Source of the DNA: Tetracladium setigerum
Taxonomy: Eukaryota; Ascomycota; Leotiomycetes; Helotiales
Direction of reading: 5' to 3'
DNA length: 64,000 nucleotides
Assembly: GCA_031472005.1 (NCBI GenBank)
Contig: PZJY01000012.1
Span: 1,240,001 to 1,304,000, forward strand
The notes beneath the pieces are model-generated. The model was not told where the DNA came from and made no database searches. It saw only the letters and a list, made by a program, of their open reading frames with translations. The first letter of the stretch is position 1, and every line of letters starts with the position of its first letter. The position numbers and the translations under genes were made by a program. Shown here one piece after another: positions 1-12,915 of the stretch.

Positions 1-3000
1 GTTGGGAGAGGAGGCTTCTCCATTGTTGACAACATAGCAAATGGTCGGTTTCGAACGCGCCTGCTAGTATCGAGCATGTATTATACTCAATGAGAGAACT
101 TCGAGATTTGTAATTAATGCTATGTCGTGGGGTAGACAATTGTATATTAATACAAGATCATCGCTGGTATAGATTCCTTGGATTGGTCTAACCGAGAATG
201 CCAAGCATGAGTCATGGTCGCTCATGGTGATGAGGGAAGAGTTGCAGGAAGAGTTGTAGGAAGACATATATTTGTGAACCTTAGGGACTTCACGTTACAT
301 CGTAGACCGGTTCCTTATCTTAATGAGGGCTAATGATGCCCAGAGTCTCGAGTTTTAATGCCGCTGGCACTGGGGGAAGAATCAGCCCCAAAAAATCTAA
401 CACTTTTTCCACGACAACCAGTGGGTGTCAGACTTGGTAGAATACCACAAGTTTCGCTTTCGCACTTCTGACTCCAAAATAAGTACTAGAAGAAGTACTG
501 TAATCAGAAGAAGGAAATGAATGAGGGACTTCCATTAGCCTCCCTTACAGCACTTTGAAAGTTTATTCCATACTCTCTTCTAGAGCTATAGACTGGAGAT
601 ACCGTGCTAAGAATCTACTGGCGATCCGTCAATTATATTCCGAGTGAATGGAGTTTGAGGCTTTCCTGAAACATATAGCGAAATACCCGATTTTCATGCC
701 TGAGAAGTTCGACATAATTGAGATTTCATCAACAACATCATATGGCTGGACAGTGAAGACGAAGCCAAGCCATCAAGTTTCGACAATCCTGGGACATTTG
801 ATGGATAAAATGTTGCTCAAGAACAGGGATTGTATACTTAGTTGGTGCTATGGATGCGAAAATCAATTGGATACTTCCCGATGTGTTGAGGACTCAACTA
901 CTCCGTACCAACTGTATTCCGATAATTGTTGCATTGATGAATGGAGGGTTGGGCATGCACTGGCATGAAAGTTAATTAGAAAAAAACACTCCTTCCTGAC
1001 CACAATCATTTGACAATATTCAATAATTGAAGAGTTTCTATCTGATATGACAGAAAGTTCTCTTCCCGGAAGATTAGCAATTGCTTCTTGCCGCTCCTTG
1101 GGACGGGATTGTCGATCCCCTTAGTACTCCCGGCACTTTTTCAAATCAATGCACAACAACGGCATGACAGGACCCAAAACGAAAAGCAGAACAGTGCAAT
1201 CATATGGCGGTCAGATAATTATTTGAAAGAATTTTTTGGACTCAAGATGAACCTTGGATTGGGCAGGCTCTGCGATCTCCCCCTTGGTTGTTCGTACTGT
1301 AAAATGAATGTTTCGTTCAAGATGAGGTCCTCGACTCCTTCCCGCCTCCTCCCTCCTTCCCACAGACAAAATCCCAACCAGATCAAAACGCGACAAAGAA
1401 TTCCAACTTTAAAACACAACCTCCATGCTCCCGCCTCAACCTTCCAACGCATACATGCAGCAAAAACACAGGAAAACAATACCTACCTTACTTTTTCCAC
1501 TTCCCATGACTTCCGATATGGCGAAACACCTCTTTTTGCTTCTTTCGACCCCATCCAGACCGTCCAGGGTATCTTTTCACCAGAATGCATCAAAGGCAAT
1601 TCCATATTGGACTATTGATGACCCTCCAAATCTTCTCTCTTTCCCCAGGTTCGAGCCCCTCGATTTCTTCAATGGTTATCGTTGCACAAAAGCCACTTAA
1701 TTGACGGGAAACCGCAAGCGCCGTCGTCCAGAGATCGAACAGCGTTCGAGATTTGCAACGATAGGGAGATCAATAGGAGTCTATAGGAGAGAGCCAGCGC
1801 CACGAAGCCCAATGCAGATGCATAAAAAACATACGACTTCGAGACACCCATCACATCACAGTGGACGAACGAATTGCTGCCTCCTGCATGGTGCAGATAA
1901 GTCGGCGGTCGAGACGTCAGGCACTTTTCGCAGACTTCACCACCTTTCCAATCTTTAATTTCCTTGCAATTTGAAGGAAGGCATGGGCCCAGATCCATGG
2001 GTTTCTTAAGATTTACGGTACAGCATGTACGTGGCGCGTACGGGTAGTGGTCTCACGCAGCACTGTGCCCTTTGTGCCCCAGTCCGCCATGCCGTTGCTC
2101 AGATCATTGCAACATCTCGCCTAATCTTTGCTTTTTGGGTTAGAGGATTGTGGCAAGGGATGCAGCATTCATACATTCATACATACAGATACGGAAGTAT
2201 GGATTATTGAGTCGGTATGACAAGGAGAGGGATTTGGATTTCTGGGTGCTGCAGTGGCTTGTCTCCCATGGGATTACCAGAATCTCAATCGGAAGGAGAA
2301 CATCCCAAAAATAATCACCACGCATCACACCGCACTCCTTCGATCGGTCACAAGAACCAGGAGTAGTGCACCGCGCATGGATTTTGATTTTGGGGAAGGG
2401 CAGGAAAGAAGGTTGGAGAGATGGGTCCTAATCAATTGGGGAAAACCTGTTGATTAGCTGGCGGTCAATGTGCCAGCATCCAAGGGCCGAGACTGAGGTC
2501 GATGATATTTGGTCGCCGACGTAAAGTTCCGGGATCAGGATCTCCCAATTCAGGAAGAAAGCCTGCCACTGTGCAAATCACCAACCACTGGCAACCAAGA
2601 GAGAGAAAGAAAGAGCACTATGACATTGAGAAATGCACGGCATTCCTGACATGGACAGTTGCCAACTGTATCACCGTCTAAGAAGTATCTATTTTTTGCA
2701 TTACTTTCGTTCTTTCGATATGGTGTCTGTCCACCTGCCTGTATGCCGGATGGCCGCATCGCAGCAGACTCGCATCCTCTGGGATTCGAAATCCTCCCAA
2801 ACCCTCGTTTTTGATAGACGTTAAGCGCACCACGTCAAGTGCAAAATGAGATTGACTCAAGGGTCTAAAGTGGTGGTAATCGCTCTTGCGCATTCCCCTT
2901 CGAGGAGGCTGGTAACTTTGGTATACCATACAAAAGGTGGGATTTCTCCGATTCTGTCCCAGAACTCCCAATCAGACGACAAGCAAATTCAAGGGATGAT

Positions 3001-6000
3001 GCCGCCACGATTCTCATTCGCTCTGCACTGGAATTCGTCCTGCTCCCCTTCGGACATTGGCTCCAACAGAGCCTCACCACCAAAAAGTCCTCCTCCCCAT
3101 CGACGATCCCATTAACCACGTGTTACGAAAGTTGGTGGATGCTTGAGGCCACCTGCATGGCATTATTGAATTGATGATGAGCATTACGAATGGTCGAACA
3201 AAACATGTGATGTGACCAACGTTCTTTGGCAAGAGGTATCGTAGTTCAGAAACCATTGCTTCTCTAAACTCATTACCGGGCTCCACATAGACTCTGAGTA
3301 GCGCAAAGACTGATCTGGGTCTGCCTCAAACCCCCAGCTAACCCCAGCTTGAGAATGTTTGTTATTAAGATGAATGAAAAAGGTTCCTGGGCATGATTGA
3401 GTTGGTTATCGCAGATCGCTGGCGGAGGGTTCGAATGCTGTTCGTTGTCTTGGCTAGAGGGGAGAAAGACACACTTGTTGGTCGGCATCCGAAAACCACG
3501 GACTGAAGTCTGACAACTCGACTTTGGAGTCGGTCTTCTGTCTCTTGGATCCGACAAATATGTTCCAAACCTTTTCCTGTGTGAAACTCTGTTACATACA
3601 TACATTATCATCCGATACAACCCAACTTTCCCCGCCTTCTACACCTGGTGAGGAGTCTTCCTCGAACGAACTCTATCCTGGCGGACGAGGAGTCCGGTTG
3701 CTTGACTGAGCAGCCTCCTCCACAGACTCCAAAGCATATTGAAGTGCAGAAAGGCGGAGCCGAGGTCAATGACAATGGGTGGCATGGGAGTGATTGATGC
3801 AAGTAACGCAAGTCAACAAGCAGAGAGTCGCAGTGGCCGATAGCGAGGGTCGTCATATCGTCATATGAATGGTGTTGGTTCGGCTTCTCGTGTAAGTGCT
3901 CGACAGCATACGGACAGCACACTGCATAAGGGGAGTGCGAGTGATTTTAAGTTGCTTTCGTATTACATGATTCCCAGGTCATCAATCGGCCCTCTTCTTC
4001 TTAGGCGACAACATTCGGACCTCCCCTTCGTTCCTATAACCTCTTCTTCACCGACACCCTCCTCAGAGCATCTGCAGTCATGGTTGCGTTGCAGGCTTCC
4101 AGAAGAACACGCTTCCTCTGCCCTACGAGGTTTGTGACCTTTTCATTCGCCCATTCGCGAATGTTTCCTTTCCCCTTTTAGTATCTCGCCAAGGCGGCGA
4201 GCCCGTACAGGCATCCAGACATCTCAGTTAAGATGGGGATGCGGTCGGGACGCGGGTGCAGGATGTAGGGGTCATTTCAGATGGAGATCGTCACTGTAAT
4301 CCCCAGCCCTATGAGCTTGGACCAGTGCGAGCCGCTCCTTTTTCTACCCAGGACTCGGTCAAGGCTGTGGTGTGAAGGTGTGAGTTACAGGAGTTGATAC
4401 TTACTTGCTATTGTACATGGTACCTGTCTTTCTTGTTATGCTATGCGATAGCGCTGGTTCAATAATGTTGTCGTCGTCCCGCCGAAGGCCTGCTGCGACC
4501 ATATCACAGCAAATGCAATGTTTCTATGGAAGCAGCGAAATGAAATTATTGAATCGGATAACCGCGTAAACGAACAGCCAGCAATCACGGCAGATTACAA
4601 ATCTTCAACAGCGAACCCAGAGAATCACGAACACACCTCCTCCCACCACCTCAACCCGGGACAATCTCCAGAAGATCCCGCGCCAATTCACGAGGGTAAA
4701 CTGCCCCTGCTCTGCTCTCCAAGACAAGGGAGCCAATCAAGGGGGAAGTCAACAACACAGTCAGAATCAACTCACTTGCCTTTGTTTTTATCACAGCCTG
4801 TGGGAGCAAAACGAAACAACACAATCATCCCACTCAATCCAGGACATTATTCCAAACCACTCAACTACCTCCTGACCCTTTGGTCTGACAGATGATTATC
4901 GCTGCCTTGGCTTGTTTGGCGACAACGAAGCTTCCGTCCATACCGGCCCAACGGCCACCACTGTGTTTGAGATCTCTTTCCACGAGCCACTCACTTGCGA
5001 GAAACGCCTAATCTCACAATAAGCTTCCCAGCGCCAAGGCGGACAACACCTTTCTCAATTCACCATAGCAGCCAATCAGCAGCGATAGTTGCCATAGGGC
5101 TGTCTTAAAATTGATATCCGAAGCCATGCAGAGATCCTTTCCTTTCCTTTGATCTGGTGGTTGTGAGAGATGGGGTGGTGTGAGCTTCCTTAAGGAGCCA
5201 GACAGAGGTCGCTACTCGGTGATGGGGTGCAGCAGCAGGAGTAGCAACAGAGTTGCCATCAACTCCAGATGTGTTCCCTCCTTCTATTGCACAACCGGCG
5301 GGACAAGACTGAGGGAGAGAGGATTCTTCACCGCGTTACGGTGACAGTAACAGAACAGGCAGCGAAGGAAGGACTGCTGCTGGGTGACTGACCACTGGCC
5401 ACTCGAAGGACAGATTGGCGTGGAATGACATGCGATGAAATAGGCGACTAATTACCAGATGGTGAGTCCTGATGGGACAAAATTGGGGATCTGCCTCGCT
5501 CGAAACGTAACTTGTCTTCCCCGGGTTTTGGGTCGAATGGGAAGGCTCGAATACTAATGCTCCTTATGTCGCCAGCGACAGTGAAGATATGCTATGGCAG
5601 GGGTTGGTTATCTAGACTGCCACAGTCTTTCACCCACTCGCTCGCTCCCTTTTTCACTCACCCAACCTTCGGCACTCGAATAAGAACATGACGCATTGTG
5701 CTCACCGTATTCAGTCACCACAACAATATGCAGAATGAATGTGGAGAGCTCTCTCTCTCTCTCCCTCTTCTGGGCCATGTGCACGATGATGATGAGAATA
5801 TGCCGACAAGTGGAGGAACAATGGCATCTCGCACAGCCTCAAGCAAATGCAGAGTTGCACCGCCTCTTGACGCGATAAATAGAAATATCTCGCTTGCCCC
5901 TGTCGTTGGCACGGGAGCCTGAGCCACAGCAGACAGGCGTATTCAAGCCAATGGCAGCGTGTTGTGTCTTTTGCGTCCGAGACCTTTCCCACACGGCGAT

Positions 6001-8280
6001 TGGTGGTTCGTCCTCCCCTAGAACACCAAAACTGACACTGCTTATCTAAGCCATCCCTTCTTGGGTCCTAGTTGCAAGGGAGACCCAGAGGGAGAGAGAG
6101 AGAGAGTTTGCATTATTTGGTGTCACGAACCCTTTCCAGAGATATCTGGCTCCCCTCGTCAATAGCGCCGGCAGAGTTACAACTTGGTATCGCACTACTC
6201 TGCGAACGGTCGTTGTTTTTTGCACACCAGCGAGAAGAAAGCTCCATATCTGTGGATTCGTTCTACTCGCTACTATACACTATACAGAGAGAGTTCCTCG
6301 CCGAGTCGCCGCCCTTTTAGATCTGATCTAACAATGATTGGCAGCATTACGGAGGGGAAGAGGAAGAAGGTTTGATGATGATAACGACCCCGAGTTCAGA
6401 TTGTGGTGAAGCTAGAAAGGGATATGCGTGAAACAGAGCACGTTCGAGATGCTCTATCTCTGGCCGGATACACATCGGTATTCTTTCTTGCACCTAGAGT
6501 ACTCGTACAAACTCGTCTTGAACAGGGCAGGGTGCCAATCGATTCATGCTGCTTTGGGGTGAAAGAAGCGAAGCGATCCCCTCCTCTGGTACTGTACTGC
6601 ACTGTTCAGTACCTCCCGTTCTCTTCTGGCCTGTTGTCAACCCCCACACCCTGAAAGACCAAGCGATCGAACAAGCTCTGGACATGGCTCCGTGCTTGCT
6701 CGATTGAGACGAAAAGTTAGAGCTTGGGATCGACACGCTTTCCCCAGAGAGGCCTGTCACAAGGCGGCGCCTGCGGACAGCAAGCACCAACCACAAAAAC
6801 ACTCACTGCTACTGCTACTACCATCGGCATGGATCATGAACAGTCCAGTCAACTTACTATGGCGTGGAACTTGGGGAGTTTTGATGGAATAATCATGGGG
6901 GGAAGTTCATCTGGCTTTCTTCCGGCTTCAGAACAGCCACCCGAGGAGATCCAGCGTGGTGGTGGTGAAGTGTTTACTCTGTCCCACCACCAAACCCTGA
7001 CACTGTGTTTTCTCTCAGAGTACCTCCGTAGTGATTGAGCCTGAAGCGAGAACACCAAAGAAACGAAGAAGTCCGGAAAACAAAACAAACAACCTTGCGG
7101 CCAATGAAGCATTATTGCACACTCCACCTCTCTTCCACGTTTTTTGTTTTTCGCAAATAGAACAATAATACGGTTCTGGAGCAAAGCAATAATAACAATA
7201 TCAACAATTAAACGATGGGGGGGGCTTTCCGTTCTGTGCTAGGCGAGCAAAGCACTTGGTTGGCAAAGCTACGAGAGGCCCCTTCTGTCCCAAATAATAT
7301 GGTTTGTATGCTCGTTTCTCTTCCCTCCCCCCTCTCTCGTTGCTGACCGAACTGTGTCGGACACAGCGATGAGGGGATGATTGCGAGCCAAAAGGGACGT
7401 AATAATGGATCCCTGTATCGCACCACCACCACCAAACTACCATCCCCGAGTCCAGAATATTAATTGGGCCATGGGCCAAACACCGCCAGATCCGCTTTCT
7501 CTCAAGACCGAGGACCCGACGAGAGGAAGACGAAGACGACGACGGTGAGAGGGGGAAAAGCCATTCAAGCCACCATTCACGCTTGGGAGCTGTGTCCGCC
7601 CAGAAGTCCCCGTTCGGTCAGAGAACTGCCACACTTGTCTTGCAGAGTGGCTCTCCAGACTCCAGTCGTGTCTCGCTCGCTGGCTCTGCTGGCGTCTGGG
7701 TCCCACTGACACCAGTCTTGGAAATCCATGAACGTGCATCGGCGCCGGGGGGCACTGAAGTTAAATATACACCAGGATTGCAATCCAGAATTAACCCCCC
7801 CGACCACCACACCTCCCACCCCCCTTCACCCTACCCCTGATCGGTCCAGGGCAAGGGCGAAGCAGCAGCGATCCACATGGCAGAGAGCAATAACCTTGCC
7901 TACCCTGCCCATCCCCCGGGTGCGCCAAATCTAAGATAATAAGATCGTGGAAACCCCCAAAATCCGAAAGGAAAGCTCAACTCCCAAGCATCTCCAATTC
8001 CTCACTTTCGCTCCTCCCTCACACAAGACCGAGCCTCATTGTCGCTCTCGTCCTTTGTCGTTTGCCTTCGTTGTCGAACTCAACCAGCAGTAACCTGTTC
8101 TGGAATTCGGCAGATCGGCATTACTTGACAGCAGTATCTAGCTTCACCCTTCATTCAGGTCCCCCCGCTACCGGAACCGACCAAATCTTCATACTCGACG
8201 CGCAAAGAGATACTTACAAGCAACAGAGGATATCCTCAAAGTTACTTCAGTTAGGCAATTTTGAAATTCCAAACTAAAAG
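1..8280. other. gene-poor region, no supported gene
   Basis: I see no open frame with a recognisable domain or a convincing exon structure on either strand. All frames are short and compositionally ordinary. Simple-sequence tracts occur: CT-rich around 5748-5767, GA-rich around 6090-6108, and a CAC/ACC run near 7420-7435. The last 2 kb are pyrimidine-rich and lead into the zinc-finger gene that starts at 8509, so part of this stretch is probably its promoter and 5' leader. A leader intron is visible at 8281-8361 (GTACTG donor, CTAAC branch, CACAG acceptor). Confidence 0.6.
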
Positions 8281-8508
8281 GTACTGCGACCGAACCCCCC
8301 TTGCCACTGCTTTGTTCCCTCTTTCCTCGTCGCACTTTAGAACACTTCAACTAACTCACAGTCAATAGCTTGGAGATTGGCCTCCAAGAATCGCCATATC
8401 TTTGACGACAACAACAATAACAGCTTGGACATTAGTTTCCAAGATTTCTTGGACCCAAAACAAATCCCAATTCCATACTCCATCCCCTTGCCGATCTCCT
8501 CCAACACA

Positions 8509-10669
8509 ATGGCTGTTGCCGATCACAACTTAGACTTCAATCTCTACGACTCGCCCAACATGTTCAACCCTCATTTCAATGCGCAAAACTCCAATTTGGA
8601 CCCACAATTTGCCTCGTATCCAAGATACGCCGATGAAATTCCAATGAGTGCGGCTTTCGAGTCGAACGCTATGTACGCCGAGGCATCACAATATCCCCTT
8701 GCCGACTCTCCACAGTTACAACGTGCGCCATCAAGCTACTCAACAGCCTCCGGGCCTTCACCAATGTCCTCGGCGATGGGATCACCACACTCCATCCACG
8801 GACATTCTGTGCATCCAGAATGGCCGGTCCAGGCAATGGGCCACCCAACCATTGTTTCCTATCCAGACTTTGCCCCAGGCAATGAGTACGGTGCTTTCCA
8901 AACATCAGGTATGGACGACTTCTCTGCGGTCGACTTTCAACAGACCAAACCTCCTGGCTTTGTGGGTGAGTCTACACAAATCTCAAGCACTTCATCTCGT
9001 CAGCGCTTGGTGTCTTCAAAAATCGACCCCCTTTCTTCTGTTTCTACATTTGCACGCTCCCCCAGTACCCCGACTACCAGATCGCTGGTTTCGCCAGTCA
9101 GTACCGGGAGGGATTCTCTTTCTTCTCCTTCTTCTTCGCGTCGACCATCGCATGCTTTCGCGCACTCTCCTTTTGCATCGAGCCCTCGCGCTCAGGAAAT
9201 ATCACCAACCGAAACACACCCACCGTACCACTCATCTTCTTTCTTTTCTCAGTCGAGCGGCAATTTTGTCCCGCCTCTTCAATCTTCTTGTCGGTTTTTC
9301 TGTCTATCCAGCGCGTGATTTTTTCGATTGGACGGGAACATTAGCTAATCCTCTGACCCTTGCAGACCCCTCCATCCTCCACCCACACAACCCTATTCAC
9401 ACATCGCAACATGAGAGTTCCGCCTATCCTCCTCCACCAACATTCCCTGGATCGCCCTCCATGTCACAAACCTCAAGGAGCCCACGACCAGTGAAGCAGG
9501 GCTCTCAATCGCCATATCCAAACATGCACTCGGCCTACCTCTCCGAGTACTACCCACCACAAGAGATTCAAAGGGAGTCCTCAGTTCAATCATTAGGAAG
9601 CCCAGACGGCAATGTTAGCGGTTCGGATACAAGGGAGCCAAAGCGATGCACTTTCCCAGGCTGCGAAAGGACTTTCAAGGACATGAAGGCTCACATGTTG
9701 ACTCACCAGAGCGAGAGACCCGAAAAGTGCCCCATCGTCACCTGTGACTACCACATCAAGGGCTTTGCGCGCAAATACGACAAAAACAGGCACACATTGA
9801 CTCATTACAAAGGCATGATGATCTGTGGTTTCTGCCCTGGCTCTGGATCGGCGACTGAGAAGTCATTCAACCGCGCAGATGTCTTCAAGAGGCATCTCAT
9901 GTCGTGTCACGGGGTGGAACAGACCGCTCCCAATGCCAGGAAGAGGACGACTGGCATCTCGAAGCTCACACTTTATGCCCCTGATGCGACTGGAAAGTGC
10001 ACCACCTGTTCGACTATCTTTATCAGTGCTCAAGACTTCTATGAGCATTTGGATGACTGTGTTCTGCGCACTGTCCAGCAAGAAGAGCCCTCCGAGGCAA
10101 TCAACGCTGCAAGACTTGCGGAGGTTGAGCAAGATGAGGATGTCCACGAAACCCTCAGGAACAACGCCCTTCCCATCACCACCAAAGTGTATAATACCGA
10201 TGAAGATGACGACGAAGATGATTATGATGATGAGAACGATGACGACTTCACCCTCCGCTCAAGATCCTCCCGAAAAGGCCGTGGCAGCCGCAATCCAGCC
10301 AACGGTGTTCAAAAGTCTCGCGGACTGACTCACTCCAAAGGCGGAGTGACTCTCCAAACCAAAGGCCGCAAGAAGCGCAAGGACTACCCAGGATCATGGG
10401 GTTGCGCCCCATCGCAGATGAAGATGAAGAAGCGAGTCCTCTGCGTCTTCGATGGCGGCCGTCGTCTCTGGAAAGACGACATGATGCTTGACACGGATTA
10501 TGAAGTCCGCTTGAAGCTCAGCGATGATAAAGCCTATGTTACCGACCTGGATGTCCAGACAATGCGACGAGCAGATGCCTTCCACAACGCAGATGACTCC
10601 GAGAAGGGTCCCTGGATCTCCGATGATCTCACTGGTATGGACCTGGAGAAGTTGATGGAGCATGAATGA
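8509..10669 (+). CDS. C2H2 zinc-finger transcription factor
   Basis: Probable nuclear DNA-binding regulator of about 694 residues. Proposed exons are 8509-9289 and 9366-10669. The 76-nt intron has a GTCGGT donor, CTGAC branch and TGCAG acceptor; an alternative donor at 8966 (GTGAGT) also keeps frame and would remove about 108 Ser/Pro-rich residues. The N-terminal half is low-complexity Ser/Pro/Gln, typical of an activation region. Three zinc fingers lie near residues 355-440: C-x4-C-x9-H-x3-H (CTFPGC...HMLTH), a longer one (CPIVTC...HTLTH) and C-x2-C...HLMSCH. An acidic Asp/Glu run and a basic Arg/Lys-rich stretch follow. In the spliced leader an in-frame TAA at 8275 precedes the first ATG at 8509, which fixes the start. 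I do not recognise the exact orthologue. Confidence 0.8.
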
Positions 10670-11811
10670 ACAGCGTTTTTTTCCCTTCGAGGCGCAAGCG
10701 TTCTTTTTTGACACTTTTTTGTTTTCTGAATGTATTTTTATGGCGTTCACAGGAGTTTCGGTCTGGGTGGGGGAAGAATGATACCAATGGCCTCTTTTTT
10801 TTTCCTCATCAAAGAAAAGACCTCGAAAAAGTTTCTTCTTCATGATGCCTGCATAGCGAGCTTCATTTTTTTTGGGCGGAAAGGGGCTCTCCCGTCACAT
10901 ACATACAACATGGCTGGCTAGTTGTTGTTGTTCCTTCTTGATTTTGGTGATGAACAGGGAGAGTTGTCACTAGGTACCTTACTAGCTATAGTAATTGTTC
11001 AGTAATGCAAATAGTATCTACTCAATCACTTGTCTTCTTCATTCGTCTGCATCCTTCGGAGAGTGAAATACAATCCCACGACGATAACAAACAGCATTGA
11101 CCCATTGTTCAACCCAGAAATCTCCTTCCACTCCACTCAATCACCCCAGATCATCAGAACACAGATCACCATGGACTCATATCCATCCATGAGGCATAAA
11201 CCTCAAAAATTATCCACCTCTAGGGCTGAAACAAGGAAGTACCATGATACTACCCTCGAACCAGCTCAGCCCAGTCTGCCAGCCCAGCAACCCGGATCTC
11301 AATTCTTAGTCGTGTCCGTAGTACGGTAATAATCAGTGGTTGATCATATTCCTCATTCAGGATGATGGAAGGTGGGATGTTTTTGGCGGTCTGAGAGGGC
11401 AATATAATAAAAGGTTGACCCCTCCATCCACTTGGGCGCAAAGGTCCACGATCGCTTACTTGGGAATTTTTATTCTACTTCTTCTTCTTCTTCTCCACAA
11501 CGGGATTATTTTTGCAACCCGATAAGCTCTTTTTCGACAGGATACCATCGGTTGGCTGTGGGGTTTGAGTTGAAGCTGGGGAGTTACGTCAAAGGAACGA
11601 GACGATCGATCGAGCGAGCGAGCAATTCCGGATCACGAACGATCATTGTGGGCGGGCAAGCTGTCAGGTTCGGTTCAGCTGTTGGGTTCAGCTCCGCTCG
11701 ACTTGACGGAATCTTTTCAACTGAGGCATTGCATGAGCAAGAACAAAAGCAAGAGCTTTCTCCCGCCCTTTTACACACACTCTCCACACTCTCACACAAA
11801 CACAAACCACC
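10670..11811. other. intergenic, nothing recognised
   Basis: This holds the 3' flank of the zinc-finger gene and the 5' flank of the methyltransferase. It contains T-rich stretches near 10680-10730 and 10795-10810. No gene is supported. Confidence 0.6.
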
Positions 11812-12915
11812 ATGCTAACCTCCCGCATCCACCTCATCCCCTCCACAGCCACCGATCCCTCTTCCCCACCGCCGACCGAATCATCAGAAGATATCCTCTC
11901 CTCCTCACTATCCTTCATCTTCCCTGACGACATCCAAAATCAACATGGCGATGCTCAGAATTCCGTTCTTTATACTCCTTTATGTGCTGAGCGTGCCGAG
12001 GACGAGGGTGAAGGTGAGGGTGGTGCTGTAGGAGAAAGTGCGGAAGGAAGTGGTAGTAAAGAAGAGGATGCGGTGGTGGTGAAAATCCCAAATATCCATC
12101 TTTCACTTGCGGATCCGCAGAGTACGAGCTCGTTGAGTTTGTTTTCTCATTTTGTGTGGAATGCTGCTGTTGAGTTGGCCGGGTTTATGGAGCTTGGTTC
12201 GGATGGGAGGAAGGATGATGTTGGGAATGATACGGGACATAGCAGCACGGATGGAGAGAAAGGCACAAAAGTCAACTGGAACGTCACAAACCACCAAGTC
12301 CTAGAACTCGGCGCAGGAACCGGTCTAGCAGGTATAATGTCATGGTGGCTAGGCGCCTCCCGAGTAATCATAACCGATTATCCCGCTCCGGAAATCCTCA
12401 GCAACCTCACCACCAACATCCACCGCAACATCACCCAACGAAACCCAGACTCACCCCCGATCCTCAAGGCAGACGAAATTCAATCTCGTCCCGTGGAAAT
12501 CCAAGGCCATGAATGGGGCATCCTCAACGATCCCTTCTCCCTCGCCAATCAAGGGAAATTCACAAGAATCTTGGTCGCGGATTGTTTGTGGATGCCGTGG
12601 CAGCATTTGAATCTTTTGAAGTCCATTTCGTGGTTTTTGAGCGATGAAGAGGGGAGGGCTTGGGTTGTGGCTGGGTTTCATACGGGCAGGGAGAAGATGA
12701 GGGGGTTTTATGAGGAGGAGAAGATGAGGGAGGTGGGGTTGGAGGTGGAAACCATATGGGAGAGGAATGCGGAGGGGGTGGAGAGGGAGTGGGTTGTTGA
12801 TAGGGGGAGGGAGGATGTGACGGAGAGGAAGAGGTGGTTGGTGATTGCTGTTTTGAAGAGAAGGAGAAAGGAGGTGGATGGGATGGTGGTGGGGGAAGCG
12901 AGTCGAAATGCTTGA
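11812..12915 (+). CDS. family-16 (METTL21/Nnt1-like) SAM methyltransferase
   Basis: Single-exon gene of 367 residues. The middle carries the SAM-binding motif I VLELGAGTGLAGI (about residues 163-175), followed by a WWLGASRVIITDYP block and a post-motif VADCLWMPWQH. This order is typical of the methyltransferase-16 family, which methylates protein lysines and includes proteins annotated as nicotinamide N-methyltransferase Nnt1 or EFM7. The family normally acts in the cytoplasm on translation factors; the substrate here is unknown. An acidic low-complexity insert lies near residues 60-85. The coding strand changes composition twice: C-rich at 11812-11940, G-rich to about 12245, C-rich to about 12550, then very G-rich to beyond the stop. 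No intron is needed. Start chosen at the first ATG after a pyrimidine-rich leader. Confidence 0.75.
   Translation: MLTSRIHLIPSTATDPSSPPPTESSEDILSSSLSFIFPDDIQNQHGDAQNSVLYTPLCAERAEDEGEGEGGAVGESAEGSGSKEEDAVVVKIPNIHLSLADPQSTSSLSLFSHFVWNAAVELAGFMELGSDGRKDDVGNDTGHSSTDGEKGTKVNWNVTNHQVLELGAGTGLAGIMSWWLGASRVIITDYPAPEILSNLTTNIHRNITQRNPDSPPILKADEIQSRPVEIQGHEWGILNDPFSLANQGKFTRILVADCLWMPWQHLNLLKSISWFLSDEEGRAWVVAGFHTGREKMRGFYEEEKMREVGLEVETIWERNAEGVEREWVVDRGREDVTERKRWLVIAVLKRRRKEVDGMVVGEASRNA

Noticed and set aside
64..267. 67-codon minus-strand frame near the left edge that could be the 5' exon of a gene leaving the window
   Set aside because: It ends in a stop before the edge and no convincing donor or partner exon is available.
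648..968. 106-codon open frame with several cysteines
   Set aside because: No recognisable family and no exon structure around it; insufficient evidence for a gene.
1088..1618. 176-codon plus-strand open frame, begun by a non-ATG codon
   Set aside because: No domain, composition unlike the real genes, surrounded by equally open short frames on other strands.
4080..4266. Short ATG exon with possible intron (GTTTGT or GTGACC donor, TTTTAG acceptor) after a pyrimidine-rich leader
   Set aside because: The product would be only about 45 residues with no recognised relation; splice choice is arbitrary.
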